A stretch of DNA of 64,000 nucleotides from positions 186,001 through 250,000 of the forward strand of contig CAKOGP040001668.1 in the NCBI GenBank assembly GCA_933822405.4, written 5' to 3'. The notes below the pieces were generated by a model that worked only from the letters and a program-made list of their open reading frames with translations, was not told where the DNA came from and made no database searches. Origin of the DNA: Cylindrotheca closterium (taxonomy: Eukaryota > Bacillariophyta > Bacillariophyceae > Bacillariales > Bacillariaceae). Shown here piece after piece: positions 1 through 13,100 of the stretch; the stretch's first letter is position 1, and each line of letters opens with the position of its first letter. Both the position numbers and the translations under genes were made by a program.

Positions 1-105
1 GTCTCCAAGGAAGCCAAGGATTCCGTCGTAGAAGAAAAATCTGGAGTTTCCGTGGATAGTCCAATGCAAGAGCCTGAAGAAGAAAGTGCTACCGAAGATA
101 TCTAG
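1..105 (+). CDS. C-terminal end of an acidic protein (partial)
   Basis: An open frame enters from the left edge of the window and ends at a TAG at 103-105, giving the last 34 residues of a protein. The visible part is rich in Glu, Asp, Ser and Val (it ends ESATEDI) and looks like a disordered acidic tail. No domain can be seen, so I give no function. The rest of the gene lies upstream of the window. Confidence 0.55.
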   Translation, partial: VSKEAKDSVVEEKSGVSVDSPMQEPEEESATEDI

Positions 106-132
106 ATATAGATATCTAGATATCTATCTAGA
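97..132. repeat. GATATCTA palindromic simple repeat
   Basis: Overlapping GATATC and CTAGATAT units form a short self-complementary AT-rich tract. It begins inside the stop region of the upstream gene and runs into its 3' untranslated region. It could form a hairpin in the transcript. No other copy was noticed in the window. Confidence 0.6.
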
Positions 133-918
133 AGCTTTCATGTTGATTGCTTCGACATTTTTCCGTTTCGATAATATCCCTTTTTGGTGACTTCCAGCTT
201 TAGTCACAAGATTTTGAACATTTTGTATGTTTCATGGGTGAATACAGATTCAGTTCCCCATCTTTGTGAACTTTCTCTCTTGATGCTGTTGAGGATAACA
301 TCGATCATCTTTGTTTGTTGTTGTTCGAGACTTCAAGGACCAAGTTCGTTTTTAAAATTAAAAAAATGCCTAGACAATAATAATGAATATTACATTTCCT
401 ACTGCTAGGTACAGGTTATTGCGGTAGCTTAGATTGCAGAAGGGTGCCAAATCATGGCTGATGCTTCTAGACCTCATGTACTATTACGACTATCGACATT
501 GTTTTGTGTGAATGAATGATACCCTACCGGTACCTGGTGCCGCAACCAACAGCATACCGCCGGTATGCCTGATGCTCTCCAACAAACTTCGCCTTTTCCA
601 GTGGGAAGATCATCGGGTTAGGACACAACCCCGGTTCTCTGACGTTCGCGTCTTTAACTAAAAGAATTGCTTTTTGTCCTGATGAAAGTCCGATCGATCA
701 AACAATTAACACTTATGCCAAACATTAATGAGAATGTGCCTCCGCCCAAAAAAACGACGGCGAAAGACCTACAGGTACCTAAAACCACCTCCTTGATTGT
801 GGAATGCACTTTCGAAAGACGTCATTACGAGTATAGTATTGGCGGAAAAGGAGAACGATAGAAGGAAAGCAAGAGATCTACAGCAATCGTAGTCCATTTG
901 TTTGTGGGCGAGGTCAAA
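106..918. other. Intergenic region with GGTACC/TACCGGTA palindromes
   Basis: No convincing gene is present. Two small open frames (184-408 and 667-861) have no recognisable domain and composition unlike the neighbouring genes. A cluster of TACCGGTACC and ACCGCCGGTA palindromes lies at about 522-570, of the same kind seen in other gaps of this window. The last 200 bases should hold the promoter and leader of the gene starting at 919. Confidence 0.5.
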
Positions 919-2711
919 ATGTCGCATTCGCAGGAGGAATCAAAATCAAGTGGTGAAAGGACTCCAAATCATCATTCGGACCGAGCTACGATGAATTCAG
1001 GAAGCAAATCCAAAGGCGCCTCGTCAGCAGGCATCCAAATCAGTGTTGCGAGGAGTGCGCCGTCAAAAGAGTCGACAAAGACAGGGCCAAAAAGAAAATC
1101 AGTACGATTCACTGATATTCAAATCCGAGATTACGAGAGAACTGTCGGAGATAATCCCAGTTGTAGTTCTGGACCGCCTATCTGGTAAGAAAGATTCGTG
1201 TAATGAATCTGGTAGTTCTTCTTCCAAGGTCGTTTGAGTGCTAACCATTGTTTCCTTTTTTGCAATATAATAGTATCGGATGGGCACATGGACAGACACG
1301 GTTTGTAAACATTGATAGCTATGAGCATTCAAGATCGGCTCGAAGGACACAGAGAAAGTTGGTACTGAATCGACAAAACAGAGAAGCGCTTCTTGCATAT
1401 TGGGCTGTTCCCGTCAATGAAATTGTGGAAGCGATCCGAGGGAATGTGAGAGTAAAAAATCAACGGCGGCAGACGGTAACCAATCTTGGAAAGGTTGAAA
1501 AGCTAGAAGAGGCATTTGAGAGTGCCGCGCGAAAATTGAAGAAGACTTTGTTGAAACGTAGAAAAGGAGGGAAACTAAAGGGATACCCAGTTCATTCACG
1601 TATAGCTCCAACGCCTGCTATGGGTGCCATGAAACTACGCAATGGAGAGCACTTGCGAGACTTTCATGCAATATCTCCTGCGGAGAGAGCTACGGCCGGT
1701 CAGGAAACTAGCGAAGTTAAAGATGGAACCGAATATTGGGGCGAAGATGCTGATCAGCATGGTGCTGGAAAACCCCCTGAAATTGTGTATGAAAATGACG
1801 ACACCGGATCATCGCTGAGTGGGTTCACAATTGGAAATAGTACGACGGCATCAATCATGGAAATCGAAAGATTCTATCGCGAATTGGAAATGGAAATGTT
1901 TGGAGATCTTGACGAACCACCATCGATGGTTGGGCAGACGTTAGAAGTCCCCGGAGTTAACATTCCTGATGATCAAATGTACGGAGAGGATACTATGGAA
2001 GCTTCGGATCGAAGTGACCTCAGTATTGGAACTGCAGGGAAACATCGTAACACTTCAGCTGACGAAGTATTGAAAAACCATAGAGGTGAAGGTCGAGTGT
2101 TTGCTCGTCATGCAAGCGAAATAACCATGGACGATGATCTTGGACTTCAAGAATCATCGTCGGTTTCTAGACAAAGAAACCACGGGACGCGGATTCCACA
2201 ATACTTTCATGACAACTACGAAGAATCGCCTCATCCAGCCATGTACGGGGAGACTTCGTACGATGATTATTCTCGTTTGAGCCGGACAGTTGAATCCCTG
2301 GATTTGAACCATTCTCCCAATACGAGGAATATGGGTGGTACAATTGAAATGCCCATACACTACCAATATCCAGCCCCTACCATGCGGGCGCCCGAACATT
2401 TTCATAGAAATCAGCACCGCCGATCATTGTCGGACAGGAGAGTGCAGTCATTACGTGATGGTCCTGAAATACGATACATGCCACTCCAAGCACATATATC
2501 TCCGTCGCAGTTCATGGGAGAAGGTATTCCTGGACAGTTCAGTCGAAATGTGCACGAACCTGTGACGATATGTGAAGATACGGATGGAGAGGATCAACTC
2601 CTCTTGTTTGGAGCTGGACAATCAAATCGTGGCCAACAATATTTCAATCACTTTCCGCCGGAGCCGCAATTCCAAGATCTAAATGGCCCTCCCCAGACCT
2701 ACTATAGATAA
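919..2711 (+). CDS. Unknown protein with diatom GPP-x-GW motif
   Basis: Two exons (919-1184 and 1274-2711) are joined by an 89-bp GT-AG intron and give about 567 residues. The splice completes a motif that reads VRFTDIQIRDYERTVGDNP followed by SGPPICIGW. From memory I associate this motif with many diatom proteins of unknown role, but I cannot search for it here. It is followed by a basic segment (about residues 95-210, with SARKLKKTLLKRRK) and then a long polar, disordered-looking tail with no domain. The start at 919 is the first ATG of the frame with a favourable context (gtcaaaATG). A nuclear or scaffold role would be a guess. The exon structure is well supported because the motif is continuous only after splicing. 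Confidence 0.75.
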
Positions 2712-2938
2712 AGAATAATAGTCTAGTCAGTACATTTCTGGCATATTCACAAGATTGACTATGGTGTGTTATGAGTTATAATGAGTTATAAGTTATTATA
2801 TTAATACAGTGAGTTGTTGATTATGGCTTGAATTCTAGGTGTAGCGTCTGTCCGTAGTGAGCGGGACTCAGTCGTGAACGCCTTTCTTTTCCACCCAATC
2901 GAAAAATCAAAACCAACTACGAAAAATCGATTTGGACG

Positions 2939-3691
2939 ATGGGTGGTGACGATCTCGGAAGCGAAGATGAATTCTTGACGGCTCCCCTAAGAGCAGAGGA
3001 TGCGTCGGATGATGATACCTCGTTGAGTGATGATTCTAGTGCAGAATCAAACAATCAGGCTTCCAAGCGCAGTCTGGTAGAAACCAAAGAAACAGGAGCA
3101 ACGCCGTCCAAAAAGCAGAAACGAGAGGCCCGCGCTCTTGGTGACGGTGTTCGGGACAAATCAGCAAATGAGCAAGCCATAGAGCTGGCGAAATTTGCAG
3201 GAATGAAAGTCCATGCTGGTCAGATTGCAATATCCGACAATCGGAATTCTCCTTCGCTCATGAAGAGAATCCAAGGTATCATTTCCAAAAAGAAACTAAA
3301 GAAACACAACAAGAAAGGGTCTCCACTGGTTGTAGTTATCAGTATATCTGCACGACGTGCAGTTGCTGTGCTGAAAGAGTTATCGCCATTTAATGTCCGA
3401 GTGGCGAAGCTATTCCCGAAGCAAGGCAGTATTGAAGAACAAGCAACCCAGATGCAATCGGGAAGCATGGCCATGGCCGTGTGTACTCCACACAGACTGC
3501 TGGCGTTGGTAAAGGAGGGAGCTATGGGCTTCGGTGCTACCGAATTGCTCGTAATCGATACATTCGCAGATAAGAAACGGTTCACAGTAGCGTCGCTTCC
3601 TGACACTGCACCAAGCTTGGCTGAGCTACTGAAAGAGGCAATGAAGGAAGAACGCAAGAACCAAAGGCCACTTCGAGTTGCTTTGCTGTAA
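2939..3691 (+). CDS. CMS1: CMS1-like ribosome biogenesis protein
   Basis: A single exon encodes 250 residues. Residues 1-65 are acidic and Ser-rich with a basic patch (PSKKQKREAR), typical of a nucleolar protein. From about residue 75 the protein matches the Cms1/CMSS1 family (Pfam Cms1): a helicase-like fold with LVVVISISARRAVAVLKEL, then VRVAKLFPKQGSIEEQ, CTPHRLLALV and ELLVIDTFADKKR. The family resembles half of a DEAD-box helicase but lacks its ATPase motifs. Yeast Cms1 is associated with the U3-containing 90S pre-ribosome of the small subunit. The length is normal for the family. The assignment rests on motif recognition and not on a search. Confidence 0.85.
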   Translation: MGGDDLGSEDEFLTAPLRAEDASDDDTSLSDDSSAESNNQASKRSLVETKETGATPSKKQKREARALGDGVRDKSANEQAIELAKFAGMKVHAGQIAISDNRNSPSLMKRIQGIISKKKLKKHNKKGSPLVVVISISARRAVAVLKELSPFNVRVAKLFPKQGSIEEQATQMQSGSMAMAVCTPHRLLALVKEGAMGFGATELLVIDTFADKKRFTVASLPDTAPSLAELLKEAMKEERKNQRPLRVALL

Positions 3692-4143
3692 ACTTTGTAA
3701 TGAAACTTTGATTATAATAACCATTCCAATCGCAAGTAGCACTAAGCACAACTGTAGTTCGGTCAGTATCAATATTCCAGCGAGATTCTTCCAGTTGTTG
3801 TCAAATCTTTTTGAATCCACCTAGTCAAACTACACTAACTTGGTGCCTGCGCGTTGACGTCGATCCGTCGTCATGATCAACATCCTTCCTCGTGTCTCTT
3901 TTATATTCCGTAGTTCATAATCACCGTGGTGGGACTGCTATCAACCCCCACGTCCGCGCTGTAGCTTCAAGAGCAACAGAAGAAATTAGAGAATAGAACA
4001 GTGGTGTGGCAGGAGCATCAAGGCTTTTTTCGTCAAACAGCGAACTCCAACACACAAAAACTGAATTGATTTTGAAAATCGCCATCCTCCGCATTGCTGT
4101 TTTCCAAGCAGATCAAAGTACACAATCTTTAGAGTGAATAATT
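3692..4143. other. Intergenic region upstream of the HECT ligase
   Basis: No gene is seen. The stretch holds the 3' untranslated region of the CMS1-like gene and the promoter and leader of the HECT ligase. A TGACGTCG element (3855-3862) lies about 290 bp upstream of the HECT start codon; it resembles the core of a bZIP (CRE-type) site. Confidence 0.4.
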
Positions 4144-7100
4144 ATGGCTCCAATATTTACAGCTGCTACGGGAGTGGTTCCTCAAATAGTCGACGATGAA
4201 AGACTCCTACAATTGCAATCACAACTAGAAGGACTTGAACTCCTTGTACCCTTGCAACGGCGTTATTCAAACCCCGAAGAAGTTGAATTGCCGCTCGATA
4301 TTGGCCGCTTGATATCGCTACTTGAGCCATGGCAACGCTGGACGTTTGAAGAACAGGTTAGTATACAAGCATGCGGTTGTTTTACGCACGATAAATTCAA
4401 TGATAGCTGACAAGAAAAGTCACGCCGACACTTTTTTTTTCCCCTTTGCAGATTGACCTCCAAGAATGGATCCAGCCTCTTAACAGAATCGATGCCTGCA
4501 TATCCTACTATATTCAAAAGTACCCAAATATATTGCTGATAGGACCGGTGAAGAGAACGAAATCACAAGGTGCTGCCAGCACCGAAGATCAGCCAATATC
4601 AAAGCCTGCCGAAACCATCCACGATGTTCAGTCCGTTCCTGCAGAAGTCTACAAGAACATGAGCATTCTTCTTCGTTTCCTATCAGGAATGCTTCTTAAT
4701 GCATCGAGCAAAAACATCTTCAACTCGGTTGAGGAACTAGTCGACTTGCTTGCTGCTGCAAACGATGAGATTGCATCACTGGCCTTGGAAGTAATTTGCA
4801 ATGTGGCAATAGCTCCTTCTCTGCATCGACAGCAAGCACCAGAACTCCAACAACACACTTCAGCACTTCACAATTCCAAAACTGAATCACACAGACGCCT
4901 CGTTGCTTTGGCAAGAGGTTGGGGTAGCCGTGGATCTGGAATGGGTCTTTACACCTGCGTGACTGCCGACGATTCGGAGTTTGGCCAAGGCGCCTTGCCA
5001 CAAGAAGCGGGGGAACTCAACTTCGCCTTCTTTCAGGCAAGTGATGATCAGGCAATGGAAACAAACGAGGTCGACGCCGATGCAAATGTTACGGTAGACG
5101 AAGAGTCTCAAATGGTCACAATCTCTCTCGACTCGTCTCAGTTCCTTGTAGATGGGGAAGATGCAGTGGAGCCAATGAAGACAAATGAAAGCATCGACGA
5201 AGCAAGCAAGCAAAAGAGACGAAGGGTCGTTGCGCTACCAGTTGGGGAAAGCAAGCTCCGCTCGTCGGCAGAACTATTCTTCACATGTCTAGAAAAGACT
5301 GGTGGCAGAGATAAGATTCCTCCAGAAAGGATTTTTGGTTTATTGGCCACTATTCGTCTCAGCAGATCATTCCACTGTCGGTCTACCCGGGTCGCTGCTG
5401 TAGAACGCCGACTACGTGCTCTCATTGTCATCCTGAACGCACATCCTTCGCCAGAAGTGCTTATAGGTTACTTTCAAGCGCAACCAGAGCTTTGTGTTGA
5501 ATTGGTAGATCTACTTCGACCAACAGTATCTTCTGCAGCAGTATCTGCTGCTTCTGCAAGACTGAATTCGAATGAAGCGTCACCTAGCCATCGGGATGCC
5601 ATTGCTGTGTTGGCAAACAATCAAGGCGTTACATTCGGTGTTCGAAAGCTTGCCGTCGAGGCGTTGACTGCTTTGGTGTCACGACGAGATGGGACTGGCG
5701 GAGAGCTCAATGGTGTCGCAAGGCACTCAAATGTATTGAATGAGCTAGGCGTGGGCAAAGGGCAGTATTTGGGGCTATTTCCAACTCTTATTCGCTTTTC
5801 ATTGGCTTCGTTCGCGGCCTTTCTTTCTGCTGGAAACGAGAGAGAAACCGAATTAAAATCAGATTCACTTCCACAAAACAGCGCTGATGATGCTATGTCT
5901 TTTGAGATTGGATTGGCCTTTGTGGAAGCGACCAAACCTCCACAAATACCAAGGGAAGAGCAGTTTGAGAGAGCATTGGAATTTATCGAGTCAGTCTTGA
6001 CACTAGCCACTGCGGTCGTGTCTACACCTTCAGGAACGGCTGCACTGACTGATTGTGGTCTAATTCCAGCTCTGTTGAATACTGTGTCTTTAGAAAGTGA
6101 AGAAGTAGACTCCGGGTCTTCGATCACTTTTGGCTTTCGCGTGGAGACATTGCGACGGTTTGTGACAGCACAGGCTGTACAAATTTTGGAAGGAGCCATC
6201 GTGACTCATAGCAATGCGCTATCTGCGTTTCACAATCTAAATGGTGTTGAAGTTCTCACAGCTAGGCTGGTGAAGGAAATTGGCCATTTTCAGCGGAGCA
6301 GAGAAGCCACAGAAGCTCGATCGACGTTTGATATGGATTGCGACAAAGACGGAAAACAAGATGCCACAAAACGGAATACAGACGAGCATGGGAGATTACA
6401 GTCGTCTCGTCGAGTTCTCCTTTTTGGTATTGTAACCTGCTTGACCGTTGTGTTCCACCAGGAGTCTACTTCATCTTCTGCTACTGCACCATCAGGAGCT
6501 ACAGAACTGCGCAATCCTGAAATGACATCTGCGATAACTGAAATCATCGAAAATGCAGAAATCTACGGTGGAAGCCTAGTCTCTTTGATCGCAACTCTCT
6601 TGTCGGATGTGATGAATAGCGATCCTCATGTCGTTCGCCACATTCACAAAAGTGGACTTGCCAAGTCGTTCATCGAGATGTTGGTTGAAACTCGCGACGG
6701 CGTTCCAATCTTGCCCGCTGTTCCGGAGTTGATAATGGCTATTCCAAATGTCCTATCCGCTCTCGCTTTGACAGAAGACAGTGCACAGGCCGTGAAGGAA
6801 GCGAATCCATTTCCAGCTTTACTTCGAATTTTCCACCACCCGAAGTACGCAATGCCACAAAGCCGCTGTTTGTTGAACGAAATGACCGCCATCGTTGGAA
6901 CAGGCTTGGACGAAATTATGCGTCACGTGAACAGTCTCCGCCCTCTCGTATGCGATGCTATTGTTGAAGCGATGAATAAGGTTTCAGCGTTTGGAGATAA
7001 ATTATTGCTCGAAGAAGAGAAGTTGCAAGGCAGCACATCGCAGGAGGACGCTGTAAAAACTGCAAGCCTGGAAAACCAAAGATCATGTTTGATGCAATAC

Positions 7101-10100
7101 GTTCTCAACTTCGGTCAAATTTTGGAGCAAGTTCTGCACACCGAGGATCATTGCGACCCTTTCATTTCTGCAGGAGGCTTGGAGGCGCTACTAAAACTAT
7201 ATCCCTATATGATGCCAAGTGGAACTGAATTCTTATCGCACATCAGTTGCTTAAGCTGTCCCTCTGTAAGCACTCTGACTCACTCAACAACAGAAGACTC
7301 GCTGTTGCTCGCTTTCAAATGCATAGCCTTGAGGCACGATTCATTCAAGCTCCTTCAAGCAATGATCAATCATGTGAGCGAACACGTTAAATTATTGGAG
7401 AAATATCAATTGGAGGTACGCAAAGTTTTTGTGCACCAAGACCATCAAAGTGAAGACGGTCTCGATGCGTCACATGTGCTTGATGCGCTACCCACAAAGC
7501 CCATCTACAAGATTTCTGGCTCAGAATTCCGCAGTGACGCAAGGATCTTGTCGCTGTTCCTTCGTCAAGTCGTTGTTGTCCAATTCATGACAGGTTTAAT
7601 GTCCAATGTTATCAAAGCCTCCTGCCAACGCAGCCATGAAAATGGGCCAGGGTGGATTGGAACAGAAAAGGAATGGAAAAAGGAGTTGTCATCGACAGCT
7701 TTCGAAGAGCTCGTGGTGAAACTTTCCAGCTTCTGCCAGTCTGCAATATTTGAAGTATGTCGAATCCGCACGCAAGAGAGCTTTGAGGAACGCGAAGTGC
7801 TTCGCTTATCAAAAACGCAAGCTCGCGCTTTGCGGTATCGACTGCGCATCGTTTGCCCCGAGGGGGCTGTTGTTCGAGATGGAATAGAAATCGATTCCTG
7901 CGCTAGCGTGGGTAGTATGGAGATGGGAGAGATCATAGATGCCTATGATCGTTGCGTCAATTCATCTGGTGTGCTGCGATATAGAACTCAACGGGGATGG
8001 TTTTCTGAGCAGACAAGAGGTCATGGTCGTGAGCCGATTGCTGAAGTTTTGAAAGTGTGGGAGGTTAGTAATGACATTCATTTAGATGCCGTTCATGATC
8101 GCGATGCAAAGGGCAGAGTCGAAGCAGGCGTCCCTGATCTTCGCAGTACTGGAGCAAACATTTTGGCCAGGGTCCAGAACAGCTACGTGGATTTATTTTC
8201 GGCGTTAACAAGGGTTGTAGCTCAAGGTGTGCGATCACTGCCTCCTCGGTCTATCTCGTTCCAGCCTGGGACGATTGGAGCACACGTAGCAACAATGCTG
8301 AGAATATTGAAATCCGAAATTTTGAACGGATTTTCGCGCCGAGGCGCCGTGGAAATTAAGTCATTGGATGCAGGATCTGCATCGGAACCCAATTCGTGTC
8401 TTGCAATGTACCAGGGATGCTTGACGAGTCATCTGCATTCATGTTTGTTCGCTGATAAAGGAGAGCGGAGGATGGTCAATGTGCCGCTATTGGTAGTCCT
8501 CCTTGGACCCCACAATGCACCGACTCAAACTGGACATGCTGCTTCATCAAAGGTGGTAATTCTCAAAGCTTTTCGGTATATCTTAGGTCAAAGTTTGATG
8601 GATTTCAAGTCGCGAGCAGCAAGTGACCTATTGATAGACGACAAAGAAGAAAAGCGTCCCCGGCAGAGTGTTAGCCGCAGCACAGCTGCAAGTTTGCCAC
8701 CTGTTTGCTCAATTCTGCGGCGTCTCTTGTCGAATGGCGCGATTACATCATCGCCCCTGTCATCAGTTCTGACGAAAATCAAAAGCAGCGACTTTCAAGT
8801 GCTGTGTGGTGCTTCGGAATCTGCTGAGGCCAGCAGCGATTCAGACGTCGCTGATAATTCATTCTCGCCTGAACAGTTCACCAGACAGCTTCTTTCTGAT
8901 GTATCTGATGTGGTGTTCAAGACATGGATCGATCCTAGATTCTCTTTCTCACCTGCCTTTGTGGCGCATCCAGTTGCCACATTGGTGACAGAGTTGATGT
9001 CAGGGCTGGAAGAGGTGACGAAAGAGGCTAGTCGTGCGTCTTCTGCCCAAGACTCGCGAGACGAGATGCGTTCTATGCTGCGAAGTCGTAATCAAGTGAT
9101 GAGAGAACAAGGAGAAGCTTCGAGGCGACCAGCTGAGGAAGAGCCAGAAGAGCCAAGTGAAGATGCAATAGCAAGACTAATGGAAATGGGTTTCACTCGA
9201 GATCACGCCTTGGACGCTTTTGAATGCACAGGAACAAATAGATGGGAACTTGCACTAGAGTATGCTTTGACCCACCCACCCCCCAGTCCGACCACGGTTC
9301 AGCGAAGGCAAGCCGAGCGGGAAGCTAGGCGCCAGAGACGCGATCACTCAAGCGCTGCTGCAAGCGGAGGGACTGGAGAAACAAATGAAAGCGCCAACAG
9401 CGGTGAAAATGCTGAGAACGCCGATAGTGACGAGGCATCGCATCCTATGGCGGAAGACACTAAGGAATCTAGTGAAGCAGACAAAACAGCACCTAAAGAG
9501 GACGAAACGATAACAACTGCTCGTGATCATTTGACTCGGTGGAAAACTAACGCTATCGATGTTGTTTGTGACATTCTGAGTGCATCTTCTGGCCGTTTGG
9601 ACGACGGAAAAGCTGGAGGTGACGGCGAAACTGAGGCACTGACAGTTGTACTTAGCTCCTTTTTGCTTGACTTTTGCCAGCGGTATCCAGAGCAGATGGA
9701 AAAGGTAGCCACAGGGCTTTTTAAGCGAGTAAAAGAACAGTTGGAAGAGGTTGGTTCTTGTGATGCAAAGTCATATGCCGTGAAGGAAGGGCATGAGAAA
9801 GGGTTCGCTGCGCTTTGCCATGCATCTGTTCTATTCACAAGGGCATTCCCAAGTGCACGAAAGCTCGTTTTGAAAGAAAATTTGATTCACCCACTTGTAT
9901 CCTGTATTATGCACAAGCTGCAGAATGGGGAGCCAGGCATTAGCTCGAAGACGTGGCCATTATGGTTGGCATCTGTACTCCTATTTTTGGACATCATGGC
10001 ACAACCAGTTGTTGCTTTCTCAACTGACGAGGACAAAGAGCTGTCAGATGAAAGTGAATTGACAGCACAAAGGGACGAACACAAGAAACAAACAGAGAAC

Positions 10101-13100
10101 CTTTCGAAGCTAGCATCCGATGTATTTGCAGCGCTGCATGATACTCCAGTATCTTCCAAGAAATCGCAAGACGGGGGCAGCAAGGAAGCCAAATCCAGTG
10201 AAACACCATGTCCCAAGCAGACAAAAGAGCCAAAGGAGGAGGAAACAGTGCAAATAGCCAAGCGAGCTACATGGTTTCAATCGGTGCCTGCTTATTTCCA
10301 TCTCCTTCCAGTTGATTGCGTTGATTCCTGCATTGAGATATGCATGAAACTCATGAGTCAAGAAGATGGTCCCACCCCTCCAGGTGTTGCGCATAGTACG
10401 CTCTTATTGATGATGAGATTGCTTCGATCGCCAAGTGTGTCGACGAAGTGCATGAAGCTCGGAGCTGCAGAGAAAATAATCGCTATGGCCAAGCAATCGC
10501 GTTTCACAGGTCATACTGGTCTGGTAACCTTGATCTTTCGAAGACTTCTTGAGGATGATGCCATTCTTCAAGCCACCATGGAAAACGAAATTAGAAGTAC
10601 TGTCACGCGATTGTATCGGAAGAAAGAAGGAACTTCAGCTGTGGGCAACGAAACCGCTAGCGTATCACGGCGGTCATTTGTACAGGCTATGACTCCTTTA
10701 CTTTGCCGGGATCCAACCACTTTTCTGAAAGCTGTCTCTGTTTCTGTCCATTTTGAGCAAGCAGCGTCGGGATCCAGTGACGCTAAAGTGACCCTTTTGT
10801 CGATGTCTGATCGTCTGAAGAACACCAAGAAGTTATCAGAGCTTCTTCAGCCCAAAAAAATGATACCATCAACTCCCAAGGCGAATAATACCCGCAGGAC
10901 AAGTACTGTCGGAAAGCAGAGAAGGTCATCTATTCCTGGGTCAAAGAGCAAAACGCCATCGCGATCAAGCAAACGCCGAAACAGTACCTCAAAATCGAAG
11001 AAGGACAAAACCGAGTCCAAAGAAAGGAACGATGGAGAATCGAAAATTGCCAGTAATCCAAATCCGATCACTCAAATCATCTCTGTTCTAGTTGGTGCCT
11101 TGACAAATCATGTGTCAGAGCCATTGGATCATTCATCTCAAGGGGGTCTTGGCTTTGAATCATCGTTCCTTTGGGCTGCAGATATTCTCGAAGTGTTGGC
11201 GGATTTGGTGCTGGCAATCCCTGCGTGTGCAACTGCTATCCACAAGTATCGACCATCTCGAGTGAAGGATCGGCAGATATTCTCTTTGTTTTCATGCCAT
11301 GCGCTGTCTGGATGTCCATCACCGCCAAGAACATTTGTCAGTTTCATGTTGCATTCACTGCTTCCACTGGATCGCCGAGACAGCCCAAAAGACCAACGAT
11401 TCTGGGATTCCGAAAATGCGGATTCAGTGGATGAGAATGTCAAGGCGAAGAAGAAAGCATGCTTTCGTAGAACAAAAACCGTCCAATCAACAGCTCGCCT
11501 GCTCATTTCGTTGGTCGCTCGTCCCAGTGAAGGAAGGCGAAGAGTTATATCGGAACTAGCATTTGCGCTAAGTGGTGGGGCACAAGGACTCACTTCATCA
11601 CATGCTTCGCCATCACAGAAGCTGATGGTTTCCTCACAAGTAAAAGAGCTTCATGCGTTGCAAGCATGGGGAGAACTCTGCATTGGTTTGGCTGCACCTC
11701 GTAGTAATGGAAGCAACTATGATGGAAATTCGACTTTGAGCTTTGAAGTGGTGAGAATAATGCTCGAATCTGGAATGGCGCATGCTCTTCTGATTGCTCT
11801 TCACAGAGTTCCATTGTATCATCCGATGGCGACGGTAACAGTCGGAGCATTGATAATTCCATTTGAGATTCTTTCTCGTTCTTCTGTCGGCGATCATGTG
11901 AAAGGAATTGTGGAGAAAGAGAAAGATTCCAAGGAATCGAAAAGCCAACTCAAAGCCCCCAAACCAGCGTCTGCAGAGACGCAAAGTCACGAAACCTCGC
12001 AGCGCAATGATTCTTTTTCAGACGACCAAATGCTGGAGGATGCGTTCGGCATGGAAGCTGCCCGAAGACAGGCAATCGATGAGCCGGTTGAAGCGAATGT
12101 TGAATACCACGAAGCTTCTGAGGACGAAATGGATCACATGGATGTTGACGAAGGAATTGAAGTTGAGGAAGTTGAGGACGAAGAAGATATGTCCAGCAGC
12201 GACGAAGAGTCCGAGGAATCAAGTGAAATTGATGAATCTGGCGATGACGAAGAGTCCGATTCTGACAATGAATCTGGTGAGGAAGATGAGGATGATGATT
12301 CAGAAATGGATGATGGCGAAGAAGTTGAATTGGAAGAAGATGTGGAGAATGATTTCAGCTTCAACGCTGAATACGGCGCCGAAATGCTTGGTGACGAAAA
12401 CCAAGACTTCGACGGTGAAGACGGGACTGACCAGGGTGAGGGGGCTCTAGATGACGGTTGGACAAGGATCGAATCATCTCTAGGCGGCGGCCTTATGCAG
12501 GGGACAGCGCGCAGAAGCCCACTAGGAGGTGGAGGTGGTGGAGGAGGGTCCATGGCGCGAAATCGAGGCATCATCGACGCCGCAGAAGAAATGATCGGGA
12601 CACTTCTCCGCACTGGAGAAATTTCAGGAGACGCACTTGCCGAGATCGAGGGATCTCTAGGAATCCGCATTATGCCGGGAGCTCGAGGAAGCCAGCTCCG
12701 CGTATCTGGTGCAGGTTCCATGGGGACTGATGGAATGTTCATTTCTGGCGCTGGTGGAGCGAGAAACAGTCGTGGTGGCGAGATGAGAAGCGACGGAATA
12801 GTTGGAACCGTTCCTTATGTCCATCAAAGGAATCGACCTGATGTCGGCTATACTGCCTTTGGTTTCGGGGGCAGATGGAACGACACAAGTGCAATGGAGT
12901 TTGTTTATGGAGGGCCATCGATGACTGCTTGTAGCAGAAATTTTGATCTTCTTTCACCTTTCGTTGAGGACCAAGAAAATGACGGACTTCCGACGTTATC
13001 TCAACTTGATGGCCGTATGTTCCCTGGAGGACCAGTTTCCGCGACACACACTCGGACACAGAACTCTTCGCATCCATTACTATGTGGTGTAGATTTGCCA

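Noticed and set aside
184..861. Small open frames before the first complete gene
   Set aside because: They are short, have no domain, and lie in AT-rich intergenic sequence.
5621..6199. 192-residue frame antisense to the HECT ligase, and similar ones at 12134-12742, 14540-15193 and 15353-16162
   Set aside because: All are shadows of the HECT reading frame with Ser/Arg-rich composition and no recognisable domain.
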